Below, in pieces: positions 6,928 to 15,820 of a stretch of 64,000 nucleotides of DNA. A model generated the notes under the pieces. That model made no database searches. It saw only the letters and a program-made list of their open reading frames with translations, and was not told the origin of the DNA. A program made the translations under genes and the position numbers. The stretch covers positions 97,038 to 161,037 of the forward strand of contig JAFXIS010000054.1 of assembly GCA_017532885.1 (NCBI GenBank), read 5' to 3'. The stretch is from Alistipes sp. (lineage in GTDB: Bacteria > Bacteroidota > Bacteroidia > Bacteroidales > Rikenellaceae). Position 1 is the first letter of the stretch; each line of letters opens with the position of its first letter.

Positions 6928-9354
6928 TTACAAGCCCAACCACATGCCGATATTATACGCCACAAATGCCAAAATCCATGCAAGTGCCGTATTATACACC
7001 ACAGAGAAGAGCGCCCACTTCCAGCCACCTGCCTCTTGCTTAATGGCAGCAATAGTACCAATGCAGGGGAAGTAGAGCAGAATAAAGATTATCATCGCCA
7101 AAGCCGACGCTTTAGAGTAGTTGCCCGAAGCCGCCAAATGTGCCGACAACGACGCTGTTTCATCCTCGGCATCATCAACAGAGTAGAGCACACCCAATGT
7201 AGATACAATTATCTCTTTCGCCGAAGCTCCCGACAATATAGCAACACTTGCTCTCCAGTCCAATCCGAGGGGCGCCATCACAGGCTCGATAAACTTGCCG
7301 ATTTTACCCAAATAAGAGTTCTCGGATTGTCGAGCGAGCGTATTCACCGCAGCATCCGACTCTACATTTTCGATATAGTTTTCAGCAACTGCACCTCCAT
7401 TAACCTCCACTTGAGATTCATGGGGATAATAGCTTAAAAACCAAATCACTACTGCAGCTACTAAAATCAAACCTCCAATCTTGCGGATATATTGCTCACT
7501 GCGACTCCACATATGTCGCAAAGTAGCGTTTAGGGTAGGGATTCGGTAGGGTGGCAGTTCCATTACAAAGGGAGTTTCGTCTGCTCCGAACATAAACCGT
7601 CTAAGCAATCGCGCCGTAACCAAACCGACAACGCAGCCTAAAATATATATCGCAAAAAGCATCGTTCCGGCATGCTCGGGGAAAAATGTTCCTGCCAACA
7701 GCACAAACACCGGCAAACGGGCACTGCACGACATAAACGGGTTAATAAGTATTGTGATTATGCGGCTACTGCGGCTCTCGATAGTTCGCGCCGCCATAAT
7801 TGCCGGAACATTACATCCAAAGCCCATAACAAGCGGAATAAACGACTTGCCATGCAGACCGGCAAGGTGCATAACCTTATCCATGATAAATGCAGCACGC
7901 GCCATATAGCCCGAATCCTCCATAAGCGATATAAACAGATAGAGAATCAATATATTAGGCAAGAAAACCGCAACCGAACCGACTCCTCCGATTATGCCAT
8001 CAACAATCAGGTCGCGCAACGGTCCATCCGCCATTAAAGCACCAACACTCTCACCCAACCATGCAAAACCCGCCTCAATCCATCCTTGAGGATATGCTCC
8101 GAGAGTAAAGGTACTCCAAAACATCACAAACATCACCGCAAGGAACAACGGGAAGCCAAAATATTTGTGAGTAACGATACGGTCAATCCACGATGTATGC
8201 TTATGAGTATGCTTCTTGCTGGGGGTAAATGTTTCAGCCAAGGCGCCTTCGATAAAGCCGTATTTCTCGTTGGTTATAGCCCCTTCGACATCCTCATCCA
8301 ACGCTGCAATTATTCGCGCTGCGCCCTTGACACTCTGATTCTTCCACTCGGTAAAATGCTTCGATGAGCGCAACATTTCCATAACTCCACTATCGCCCTC
8401 TAACATTTTAATCGCCCAATAACGGGGCGGAAAACATTTCGGCAATTCATCGCCATGGCGTTTCATCATTTTCGAGAGCGCTCCTATCTCGGTTTCGATA
8501 GAAGACGAGTAGTTGATATGAATATGGCGCACCTTGGTATTCTGTCCTTCGTAGGTGAGGATTATCTCATCCAACAGAGCATCCAGCCCCTTAGCTTCTC
8601 GCGCCACAACGGGCACAACAGGCACACCTATCATGCGGCCTAATTGTTCATAATCCAACTCTGCGCCACTATGTTCCAGCTCGTCGTACATATTCAGCGC
8701 AACAACCATTTTGGGATTAAGGTCAATAAGTTCTGTGGTCAGATAGAGATTTCTCTCAAGATTTGAAGCCACAACGGCATTTACCACCACATCGGGCAAC
8801 TCCTCCATTAAATGGCGACGAACATACATCTCCTCGGGAGAGTATGGCGACAAAGCGTAAGTACCCGGAAGGTCTGTAATATTGATTTTATAACCCTTAT
8901 AACGGAACGAGCCCGACTTGGCATCCACGGTTACTCCGCTATAATTTCCGACATGTTCATGACCGCCCGACAGAGCATTAAACAGTGAGGTTTTTCCGCT
9001 ATTCGGATTACCCACCAGAGCAACACTAATCTCTCTTAAGCGTGCGCTAACCACCTGCTCGATGTTATTATCCTCATCATCCTCCATAATGGCAGCACCT
9101 TCGGAAGAGGATTTAATCTTCAGAGCCTCCTCGGTTGTCATGACCTCGACCATAGCAGCCTCGCTGCGACGCAACGATACCTCATAGCCCATAATGCCAT
9201 ACTTTATAGGGTCACGCAACGGAGCATTCAACACTGCCACAACCTTCTGCCCCTTAACAAAGCCCATCTCCAGAATACGACGGCGAAAGCCCCCGTGTCC
9301 CGACACTTTGATAACCACAGCCGATTGTCCCGTTTTTAATTCTGATAATAACAT
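6928..9354 (-). CDS. feoB: Ferrous iron transporter, FeoA-FeoB fusion
   Basis: 808-residue inner-membrane Fe(II) importer. Residues 1-73 are a FeoA SH3-like domain (GHGGFRRRILEMGFVKGQKV ... YEVSLRRSEA). An acidic linker leads to the G domain, with G1 at about 115-122 (GNPNSGKT), the G3 region TDLPGTYAL and G4 ALNMYDE. The membrane part contains the Gate motifs GFGCNVPAIMAART and MSCSARLPVFVLLAG and ends with several more helices. FeoA-FeoB fusions are normal in Bacteroidota. It is the first gene of feoAB-hemerythrin-regulator; its promoter lies in a 21-bp palindrome at 9393-9413. Confidence 0.95.
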   Translation of the reverse strand: MLLSELKTGQSAVVIKVSGHGGFRRRILEMGFVKGQKVVAVLNAPLRDPIKYGIMGYEVSLRRSEAAMVEVMTTEEALKIKSSSEGAAIMEDDEDNNIEQVVSARLREISVALVGNPNSGKTSLFNALSGGHEHVGNYSGVTVDAKSGSFRYKGYKINITDLPGTYALSPYSPEEMYVRRHLMEELPDVVVNAVVASNLERNLYLTTELIDLNPKMVVALNMYDELEHSGAELDYEQLGRMIGVPVVPVVAREAKGLDALLDEIILTYEGQNTKVRHIHINYSSSIETEIGALSKMMKRHGDELPKCFPPRYWAIKMLEGDSGVMEMLRSSKHFTEWKNQSVKGAARIIAALDEDVEGAITNEKYGFIEGALAETFTPSKKHTHKHTSWIDRIVTHKYFGFPLFLAVMFVMFWSTFTLGAYPQGWIEAGFAWLGESVGALMADGPLRDLIVDGIIGGVGSVAVFLPNILILYLFISLMEDSGYMARAAFIMDKVMHLAGLHGKSFIPLVMGFGCNVPAIMAARTIESRSSRIITILINPFMSCSARLPVFVLLAGTFFPEHAGTMLFAIYILGCVVGLVTARLLRRFMFGADETPFVMELPPYRIPTLNATLRHMWSRSEQYIRKIGGLILVAAVVIWFLSYYPHESQVEVNGGAVAENYIENVESDAAVNTLARQSENSYLGKIGKFIEPVMAPLGLDWRASVAILSGASAKEIIVSTLGVLYSVDDAEDETASLSAHLAASGNYSKASALAMIIFILLYFPCIGTIAAIKQEAGGWKWALFSVVYNTALAWILAFVAYNIGMWLGL

Positions 9355-9392
9355 ATATTATGTATAGCTTTTTCTAAAATAATCGTCTTAAC

Positions 9393-9413
9393 TATTTTTG
9401 CGATGCAAAAATA
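9393..9413. promoter_or_regulatory. Palindromic divergent promoter/operator upstream of feoAB
   Basis: TATTTTTGC-GAT-GCAAAAATA is a perfect 9-3-9 palindrome. Each arm matches the TAnnTTTG -7 box, one pointing to feoAB (minus, 9406-9413) and one toward the RNA region (plus, 9393-9400). It is a divergent pair of -7 boxes and/or an operator; it does not resemble a classical Fur box. Confidence 0.5.
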
Positions 9414-9484
9414 TACATTTTCCGCGACTTTACCAATCCCTTTTTATAGCTATCAACCATTTACACAATCACAATATTATGCGA

Positions 9485-9515
9485 TTGCAGACAAGAATTA
9501 CACTCCCTATCTTTG
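9485..9515 (+). promoter_or_regulatory. Promoter of the candidate structured RNA
   Basis: TTG (9485-9487), 20 bp, then TATCTTTG (9508-9515): a good match to the Bacteroidota -33/-7 pattern. Transcription would start near 9522. Confidence 0.65.
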
Positions 9516-9522
9516 CAAACAG

Positions 9523-9724
9523 AAACGCACATCATATTATAGAAGATAGCGATGTTGCAATCTATGAGTTTATTTTGTTTGTTTTATGAATAGTTTTCCG
9601 GCTACCGCAAGGTAGCATTCGCTTGCGAAGAGAGAATCTTTTCAAGCGCTGCCCGCAAGAATCTAAGCCATATACTCCGGGCAGAATCAGCCGAGGGGAG
9701 GGTGACCTTCCCTCTTTATTGTTT
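9523..9724 (+). ncRNA. Candidate structured RNA with intrinsic terminator
   Basis: Transcript of about 200 nt bounded by its own promoter and terminator. Hairpins in order: GCTACC-GCAA-GGTAGC (9601-9616, GNRA tetraloop), TTCG-CTTG-CGAA (9618-9629, CUUG tetraloop), CTGCCCG...CGGGCAG (9649-9655 with 9678-9684, 22-nt loop), and the terminator stem. AGAATC occurs three times between or inside the hairpins. A 13-codon ORF, MLQSMSLFCLFYE (9552-9593), precedes the first hairpin. Size and position would suit a 6S-like RNA, a leader or a sRNA, but I do not recognise the family. The 5' end is inferred from the promoter only. Confidence 0.5.
9693..9724 (+). terminator. Intrinsic terminator of the structured RNA
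   Basis: GAGGGGAGG (9693-9701) pairs with CCTTCCCTC (9706-9714), 9 bp with one G-T pair and a GTGA tetraloop, followed by TTTATTGTTT. Confidence 0.85.
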
Positions 9725-9818
9725 CAGAAAAAATGAAAACTATTGAATTTTATCATTTCGTGGATAATTTGTTAATATCTTCGCCGCCCGAATATTTTAC
9801 TCTTATTATTAAATATTG

Positions 9819-9826
9819 TATCTTTG
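9819..9826 (+). promoter_or_regulatory. -7 promoter box of the pur operon
   Basis: TATCTTTG, matching TAnnTTTG, about 140 bp before the purE ATG. The start would lie near 9833 and the leader would include the hairpin at 9914-9939. Confidence 0.6.
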
Positions 9827-9913
9827 CGCATGCGTTAAGGGAAACGGGATTAAATCACCTTTTCGCTCAATTAATATGAGAACAAATATCAAATAATTTT
9901 AATATAAATAACG

Positions 9914-9948
9914 GCCGCTGCAGCATCTGTTGCAACGGCTGTGTTTTT
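9914..9948 (+). terminator. Terminator-like hairpin in the purE leader (possible attenuator)
   Basis: GCCG-C-TGCAGC (9914-9924) pairs with GTTGCA-A-CGGC (9929-9939): 10 bp with one C-A mismatch and an ATCT loop, extendable by three outer pairs. TTTTT follows at 9944-9948 and the purE ATG is at 9965. A terminator so close to the first gene suggests attenuation. No purine riboswitch core is visible; a six-codon ORF (MRTNIK, from 9876) lies upstream. Confidence 0.5.
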
Positions 9949-9964
9949 AACACTACAAACAATT

Positions 9965-10432
9965 ATGAAAGTTGCAGTTATCATGGGTTCTACAAGCGAT
10001 TGGGGCGTAATGTCAGCCGCAGTCGAGACTTTGGAGGAGTTGGGAATCGAGTACGAGAAGCGCGTAATCAGCGCACATCGCACGCCTCATTTGATGTTCG
10101 AATATGCCACTACGGCTCGCGAGCGTGGCATTGGAGCAATTATCGCAGGTGCGGGAGGCGCAGCACATGTAGCAGGTGTTACAGCAGCCCTCACAACCGT
10201 TCCCGTAATCGGTGTTCCCATCAAGACATCAGCATTGGGAGGTTTGGACTCTTTGCTCTCTATCGTTCAAATGCCCGGTGGTATTCCGGTATCTACAACG
10301 GCTATCAATGGAGCAAAAAATGCAGCTCTCATTGCAGCTTCAATTTTCGCCCTTACAGATAAGGAACTGGAGGCTCGCCTCGAGGCTTACCGTAAGGCTC
10401 AAACCGAGAAGGTTTTGGAGGCAGAATTATAA
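9965..10432 (+). CDS. purE: N5-carboxyaminoimidazole ribonucleotide mutase
   Basis: 155-residue class I PurE, interconverting N5-CAIR and CAIR in purine synthesis. Motifs are [10 protein letters not shown] at the N-terminus, SAHRTP with the catalytic His, [11 protein letters not shown] and [15 protein letters not shown]. The ATG at 9965 is chosen because it puts the conserved MKVAVIMGS at the N-terminus; an upstream in-frame ATG at 9941 falls in the terminator-like hairpin. Class I PurE needs PurK, which is not in this window. First gene of purE-L-M-N-H-D. Confidence 0.95.
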   Translation: MKVAVIMGSTSDWGVMSAAVETLEELGIEYEKRVISAHRTPHLMFEYATTARERGIGAIIAGAGGAAHVAGVTAALTTVPVIGVPIKTSALGGLDSLLSIVQMPGGIPVSTTAINGAKNAALIAASIFALTDKELEARLEAYRKAQTEKVLEAEL

Positions 10433-10466
10433 TTTTCAGTGCAATTAAGCTACAAGTAATCGAGAT

Positions 10467-13400
10467 ATGAAGAATTATCGTATTTATGTAGAGAAATATC
10501 CTCGTTTCCAAGTCGAGGCAGAGACACTGCGCAAGGAGCTGAATAACAATTTGGGATTAAGCCTCGAATCGCTCCGTCTGTTGAATGTCTATGACCTTTT
10601 CGGATTCTCGGAGGAGTTATTGGAGAAGAGCCGTTATGCGGTCTTTGGAGAGATTGTTACAGACAATGTAAGCGACGAGTGCGACCTCGAGGGCAAGAAA
10701 TATTTGGCTGTGGAGTTCCTGCCCGGTCAATTCGACCAGCGCGCAAGCTCGGCGGTGGATTGTGTCCGCTTGATTGAGCCTACGGCTGATGTTCGCATCA
10801 AATCGTCAAAGTTGCTTATTTTCGATGACGCCATTACCGACGAGGATATGGCCCGCATCGAGCATTACTATATCAACGCAGTAGAGTCACGCCGCAAGGA
10901 CCTGAGCGTACTGAGCGATATGGAGGCTGCCGAGGTTAAGCCCGTAGCCATCCTGCATGGTCTCACAGCACTCAAAGATGAGGAGCTGGAGGGTTTCTGC
11001 AAGCAGTACGGTCTGGCAATGAATGCCGACGACTTGCGTGAGGTGGTGAACTACTACCAAAAGGAGGGTCGCGACCCATCAGAGACCGAGCTGCGCATTT
11101 TGGATACTTATTGGAGTGACCACTGCCGCCATACAACCTTTACGACCGAGATTGAGGAGATTACTATCGACGATTCGTTCCTCTCGGCAGAGTTGGAGTC
11201 TACATTGGACAGCTTGAAGGAGATTCGCGCGGAGCTTGGTCGCGAGAACAAGAGCCTTTGCCTAATGGAGCTTGCCACAATCGGCGCCCGCTACCTCAAG
11301 AAAACCGGCGTATTGGACAACCTTGAGCAGAGTGAGGAGAACAACGCCTGCTCAATCTATGTAAATGTAGATGTGGATGGCGTAATGGAGAAGTGGTTGT
11401 TGCAGTTCAAAAACGAAACACACAATCACCCCACAGAGATTGAGCCATTCGGTGGTGCATCAACTTGTCTTGGCGGTGCTATTCGTGACCCATTGTCGGG
11501 CCGCAGCTATGTATATCAGGCGATGCGTGTAACGGGTGCAGGTGATATCTACAAGCCCGTAGCCGAGACTTTGAAGGGCAAGTTGCCGCAGCGCATCATT
11601 ACGACAAAGGCCGCTTCGGGTTATTCAAGCTATGGCAACCAGATTGGTCTTGCCACTACTCATGTGCGAGAGATTTATCATCCCGACTATGTAGCCAAGC
11701 GTTTGGAGGTTGGAGCCGTTGTAGGTGCTGTCAAGGCGGAGAATGTTCGCCGTGAGTCGCCTACGGCGGGTGATGTTATTCTGCTTTTGGGTGGTCGCAC
11801 AGGTCGTGACGGCATCGGAGGTGCAACGGGTTCATCAAAGGAGCATAATGTAAAATCTATTGAGGAGTGTTCTTCGGAGGTTCAGAAGGGTAATGCACCC
11901 GAGGAGCGTAAATTGGAGCGCCTGTTCCGCCGTCCCGAGGTCACTCGCCTTATTAAGAAATCTAACGACTTTGGTGCGGGCGGCGTCAGCGTAGCCATTG
12001 GCGAGTTGGCAGATGGCTTGGATATCTACCTCGACCGCGTACCGACGAAGTATAGCGGACTAAATTCTACGGAGCTTGCCATCAGCGAGTCGCAGGAGCG
12101 TATGGCCATCGTAATCGAAAAGAGGGATATGGAGGCAATGATAGCTTTCTGTCACGAGGAGAATATCGAGGTTACGCATGTAGCAAATGTTACGGATACG
12201 GCTCGCCTAAGAATGTTCTATAATGGCGAGATGCTCGTAAACCTTTCGCGCGAGTTTATCGACTCGGCAGGTGCAAAGCACTATACCAAGATTCGCATTG
12301 CCGCCGTTGAGGAGAAAGACCCATTCCGCCGCGAGGTGAAGGGTGAGAGCATCGCCGAGAAGGTTAAGAATAATTTGGAGGATGACAATGTCGTATCACA
12401 GCGCGGTATGATTGAGATGTTTGACTCGACAATCGGTCGTTCAACCGTTTTGATGCCTTTCGGTGGCAAGACTCAGAACACAGAGACTCAGGTATCGGTG
12501 CAGAAGTTGCCCGTAGGCAATGCCGTAACAAACACTGCCAGCATTATGGCATTCGGTTATAACCCGTTCCTCGCCTCATGGAGCCCCTATCATGGCGCTG
12601 CATATGCAGTCGTTGAGGCTGCAGCGAAGGTTGTAGCTGCGGGTGCTCGTTACGATAAGATGCGCTACTCTTATCAGGAGTATTTCGAGCGCATGAACAG
12701 CGAAACATCATGGGGTAAGCCTTTGGCGGCTTTGCTCGGCGCATTGAAGATGCAGGTTGAGTTGGGTTTGCCTTCAATTGGCGGTAAGGATTCAATGAGT
12801 GGTACTTTCCAGGATATCAATGTTCCGCCAATGCTTATGGCATTCGGTATTACTACCGTTGATGCTCGCACGGTAATCAGCCCTGAGCTGAAGCAGGCAG
12901 GACATAAGCTCTACTTGATTAAGCACAACCCCTTGAACAACTATATGCCCGACACCGAGCAATTGAAGGAGAACTTCTCGTTCGTATCGTCGGCTATCGA
13001 GCAGGGTAAGGTTGTTGCCGGCTACGCCGTAGGCTTCGGTGGCGTTCAGGAGGCTATCTCGAAGATGTCGTTTGGTAACAGAGTGGGTGCTGTGATAAAT
13101 CTCGCGGAGCAGGAGTTGTTCGACTACGCATACGGCTCTATCGTTGTGGAGGCTGCGGAGGAGTTGGACTTCGCCGATGCAATCCTTATCGGCGAGACCA
13201 TCGCCGAGGCTGAGGTTGAGTTCTGCGGCGAGCGCTTCCCGATTGACGAGTTACAGAAGATTAACTCTCAAAAATTCTGTCAGGTATATCCCGACCGCGG
13301 CTTGCAAGGTGGCGTAACACGCAAGAGCGAGCCCGAAAAGAAGGTTATCAAGTATAGCGGCACTCCGGTTGAGGAGGTTAAGGTTTACATTCCCGTATTC

Positions 13401-14174
13401 CCCGGAACAAACTGCGACTATGATACAGCAAAAGCATTCGAGCGAGCAGGAGCAAAGGTTTCAATGAGCGTATTCTGCGACCTTACAGCCGAGGATATCT
13501 TCGCTTCAATCGAAAAGATGAAGCAGATGATTGACGAGTGTCATATCTTCATGCTCAGCGGTGGTTTCTCGGCAGGTGACGAGCCCGATGGTAGCGGTAA
13601 GTTCATTGCAAATGTTTTGAACAACAAGGTCATCACCGACGCTATCCACGCTTTGCTCGACCGAGGCGGTTTGATTTTGGGTATCTGCAACGGTTTCCAG
13701 GCATTGGTTAAATCGGGCTTACTGCCTTACGGTCGCTTGGGACAGGTTGTAAAGGAGTCACCTACGCTCTTCCGCAACGACATTAACCGCCACATCTCGC
13801 AGATTGTTACTACTCGCGTAGCAACGACTGCTTCACCTTGGCTTTCATCGTTCGAGTTGGGCGAGGAGCATGCCATTGCGGTGAGCCACGGCGAGGGTAA
13901 GTTTGTCATTAGCGATGAGATGGCAGAGGAGTTATTCAAGAATGGTCAGGTCGCATTCCAATATGTTGATTCAGAAGGCAACGCAACGCTTACAGCACCT
14001 TATAATCCCAATGGTTCAAGCTATGGTATCGAGGGTATAATTAGCGCAAATGGTCAAATCTTGGGTAAGATGGGCCACACGGAGCGTTACGAGGAGAACC
14101 TCTTTAAGAACATTCACGGCAACAAGACTCAGAGCCTGTTCCAGAATGCTGTAAACTATTTTAAGGGCAAATAA
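10467..14174 (+). CDS. purL: Phosphoribosylformylglycinamidine synthase (large, single-chain)
   Basis: 1235-residue enzyme converting FGAR, glutamine and ATP to FGAM. The chain has an N-terminal PurS-like region, a linker (LDTYWSDHCRHTTF), two AIRS-type ATP-binding domains (KNETHNHPTEIEPFGGASTCLGG; LGLPSIGGKDSMSGTF) and a C-terminal class I glutaminase. The glutaminase is intact: LILGICNGFQALVKSG holds the nucleophile Cys and AVSHGEGKF a downstream motif. Length matches the large PurL of Proteobacteria and Bacteroidota rather than the split PurS/L/Q type. It starts 34 bp after purE. Confidence 0.97.
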   Translation: MKNYRIYVEKYPRFQVEAETLRKELNNNLGLSLESLRLLNVYDLFGFSEELLEKSRYAVFGEIVTDNVSDECDLEGKKYLAVEFLPGQFDQRASSAVDCVRLIEPTADVRIKSSKLLIFDDAITDEDMARIEHYYINAVESRRKDLSVLSDMEAAEVKPVAILHGLTALKDEELEGFCKQYGLAMNADDLREVVNYYQKEGRDPSETELRILDTYWSDHCRHTTFTTEIEEITIDDSFLSAELESTLDSLKEIRAELGRENKSLCLMELATIGARYLKKTGVLDNLEQSEENNACSIYVNVDVDGVMEKWLLQFKNETHNHPTEIEPFGGASTCLGGAIRDPLSGRSYVYQAMRVTGAGDIYKPVAETLKGKLPQRIITTKAASGYSSYGNQIGLATTHVREIYHPDYVAKRLEVGAVVGAVKAENVRRESPTAGDVILLLGGRTGRDGIGGATGSSKEHNVKSIEECSSEVQKGNAPEERKLERLFRRPEVTRLIKKSNDFGAGGVSVAIGELADGLDIYLDRVPTKYSGLNSTELAISESQERMAIVIEKRDMEAMIAFCHEENIEVTHVANVTDTARLRMFYNGEMLVNLSREFIDSAGAKHYTKIRIAAVEEKDPFRREVKGESIAEKVKNNLEDDNVVSQRGMIEMFDSTIGRSTVLMPFGGKTQNTETQVSVQKLPVGNAVTNTASIMAFGYNPFLASWSPYHGAAYAVVEAAAKVVAAGARYDKMRYSYQEYFERMNSETSWGKPLAALLGALKMQVELGLPSIGGKDSMSGTFQDINVPPMLMAFGITTVDARTVISPELKQAGHKLYLIKHNPLNNYMPDTEQLKENFSFVSSAIEQGKVVAGYAVGFGGVQEAISKMSFGNRVGAVINLAEQELFDYAYGSIVVEAAEELDFADAILIGETIAEAEVEFCGERFPIDELQKINSQKFCQVYPDRGLQGGVTRKSEPEKKVIKYSGTPVEEVKVYIPVFPGTNCDYDTAKAFERAGAKVSMSVFCDLTAEDIFASIEKMKQMIDECHIFMLSGGFSAGDEPDGSGKFIANVLNNKVITDAIHALLDRGGLILGICNGFQALVKSGLLPYGRLGQVVKESPTLFRNDINRHISQIVTTRVATTASPWLSSFELGEEHAIAVSHGEGKFVISDEMAEELFKNGQVAFQYVDSEGNATLTAPYNPNGSSYGIEGIISANGQILGKMGHTERYEENLFKNIHGNKTQSLFQNAVNYFKGK

Positions 14175-14193
14175 CAAAAAACTGATATAAATT

Positions 14194-15219
14194 ATGGCTA
14201 AAAGTTATGAAAATGCCGGTGTAAACCTCGAAGCCGGCTACGAAGTGGTTCGCAGAATCAAGTCGCATGTAAAGTCTACAAATCGTCCCGGTGTTATGGG
14301 TAACATCGGAGCTTTCGGAGGTATGTTCGACCTCGCATCGTTGGGCTACAAGGAGCCAATTTTGGTGAGCGGTACAGATGGCGTTGGCACGAAGCTTAAG
14401 TTGGCTTTCGAGATGGACAAGCACGACACCATAGGTATTGACGCTGTGGCAATGTGTGTAAATGATGTTTTGGCTCAGGGCGCCGAGCCTTTGTTCTTCC
14501 TCGATTATGTTGCCGTAGGCCACAACGAGCCTGCAAAGATTGAGGCTATCGTAGCATCAGTGGCAGAGGGTTGCCGTCAGGCGGGTTGCGCATTGATTGG
14601 TGGCGAGACAGCCGAGATGCCGGGCATGTATGGCGGTGGCGAGTACGACATCGCAGGCTTCACTTGCGGTGTTGTAGAGCGCGCAAAGCTTATTGACGGC
14701 ACAAAGGTTAAGGTAGGCGATGTTTTGGTTGGTATCGCTTCAAGCGGCGTTCACTCAAATGGTTTCAGTTTGGTGCGCAAGATTGTCAGCGACAATCAGT
14801 TCGATTTGCACCAGCCACATGCCGATTTGGGCGAGAAACCTCTGGGCGAGGTACTTTTAACCCCCACACGCATCTATGTAAAGCAGGTTTTGGATGTTAT
14901 CCGCGAGTGTGATGTTCACGGCATCAGCCACATCACAGGTGGTGGTTTCGACGAGAATATTCCCCGTATCCTTTCAGAGGGTCAGGGCGTCGAGGTCAAG
15001 GAGGGCAGTTGGGAGATTTTGCCCGTATTCCGTTTCTTGGAGAAGTGGGGTGGAGTTGCTCACCGCGAGATGTTCAACATCTTCAACATGGGTGTAGGTA
15101 TGGTTATCGCACTCGATGCAGCAGAGGCTGACAAGGCTATCGAGATTCTTGCAAAGCATGGCGAGAAGGCTTCGGTTATCGGTCGCATCGTCGAGGGCGA
15201 AGGCGTAACTATTATATAA
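14194..15219 (+). CDS. purM: Phosphoribosylformylglycinamidine cyclo-ligase (AIR synthetase)
   Basis: 341 residues. It closes FGAM to AIR with ATP. Family motifs are [15 protein letters not shown] at the N-terminus, [41 protein letters not shown] and [14 protein letters not shown]. It begins 19 bp after purL and supplies the substrate consumed next by PurK/PurE. Confidence 0.97.
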   Translation: MAKSYENAGVNLEAGYEVVRRIKSHVKSTNRPGVMGNIGAFGGMFDLASLGYKEPILVSGTDGVGTKLKLAFEMDKHDTIGIDAVAMCVNDVLAQGAEPLFFLDYVAVGHNEPAKIEAIVASVAEGCRQAGCALIGGETAEMPGMYGGGEYDIAGFTCGVVERAKLIDGTKVKVGDVLVGIASSGVHSNGFSLVRKIVSDNQFDLHQPHADLGEKPLGEVLLTPTRIYVKQVLDVIRECDVHGISHITGGGFDENIPRILSEGQGVEVKEGSWEILPVFRFLEKWGGVAHREMFNIFNMGVGMVIALDAAEADKAIEILAKHGEKASVIGRIVEGEGVTII

Positions 15220-15228
15220 TAAGGTAGG

Positions 15229-15798
15229 GTGAGTGCGAAGCATAAAATAGCGATTTTTGCCAGCGGTTATGGTTCAAACTTCGAGGCTATCACACGCGCC
15301 GCGCAGAGTGGCGAATTGGAGTGCGAGGTGGTCTTGCTGGTTTGTGATAAACCCTCGGCACGCGTTATTGAGTTGGCTCGGGAGTTGGGCGTAAGGAGTT
15401 TTGTATTCTCGGCAAAGGATTTCTCGTCGAAAGAGGAGTATGAGGCTCAAATCGTCGAAGAACTCCAAGCCGCCGAGGTGGAACTCGTTTGCCTGGCTGG
15501 ATATATGCGCATCGTAGGCAAGACACTGCTCGAAGCATATGCCGGTCGCATTATAAACCTTCATCCATCACTATTGCCGTCGTTTAAGGGCGCACGCGCC
15601 ATTGAGCAGGCTTTGGAGTATGGCACAAAGGTCTTTGGAGCTACGATTCACTATGTAGATGCCTCGCTCGACGGAGGTAAAATCATCGCCCAGCAGGCCA
15701 TTGCATATGAGGGTAGCGACATCGAGGAACTTACAGCGAAGATTCATGCCATAGAGCACCCGCTCTATATCAAGGCTATTAAAAATTTATTGAATTAA
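15229..15798 (+). CDS. purN: Glycinamide ribonucleotide formyltransferase (folate-dependent)
   Basis: 189-residue GAR transformylase using 10-formyl-THF. Motifs are FASGYGSNFEAI at the N-terminus, GYMRIVGKTLLEAYAGRIINLHPSLLPSFKGA (active-site Asn-His) and HYVDASLDGGKIIAQQ (the Asp). The start is GTG at 15229, 9 bp after the purM stop; no ATG lies between it and the conserved KIAIFASG motif. A second, formate-dependent GAR transformylase (purT) lies at 26852-28042. Confidence 0.95.
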   Translation: MSAKHKIAIFASGYGSNFEAITRAAQSGELECEVVLLVCDKPSARVIELARELGVRSFVFSAKDFSSKEEYEAQIVEELQAAEVELVCLAGYMRIVGKTLLEAYAGRIINLHPSLLPSFKGARAIEQALEYGTKVFGATIHYVDASLDGGKIIAQQAIAYEGSDIEELTAKIHAIEHPLYIKAIKNLLN

Positions 15799-15820
15799 CT
15801 ATTAAAACCAAATACAAGAG

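Larger units (their letters stand above)
9355..9964. other. Intergenic region feoAB-purE
   Basis: 610 bp between divergent feoAB and purE without a gene of ordinary size. It contains the feoAB palindromic promoter, a plus-strand promoter (9485-9515), a candidate structured RNA ending in a terminator (9523-9724), the purE promoter (9819-9826) and a terminator-like hairpin just before purE (9914-9948). Confidence 0.7.

Noticed and set aside
9398..9589. 63-codon plus-strand ORF upstream of purE
   Set aside because: Its start lies in the palindromic promoter, composition is unlike the neighbours, and it runs over the predicted RNA promoter; no motif or following gene supports it.
9876..9896. Leader peptide MRTNIK before purE
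   Set aside because: Only six codons, no codon bias linked to purines and it does not overlap the hairpin; kept only as a remark in the purE leader entry.
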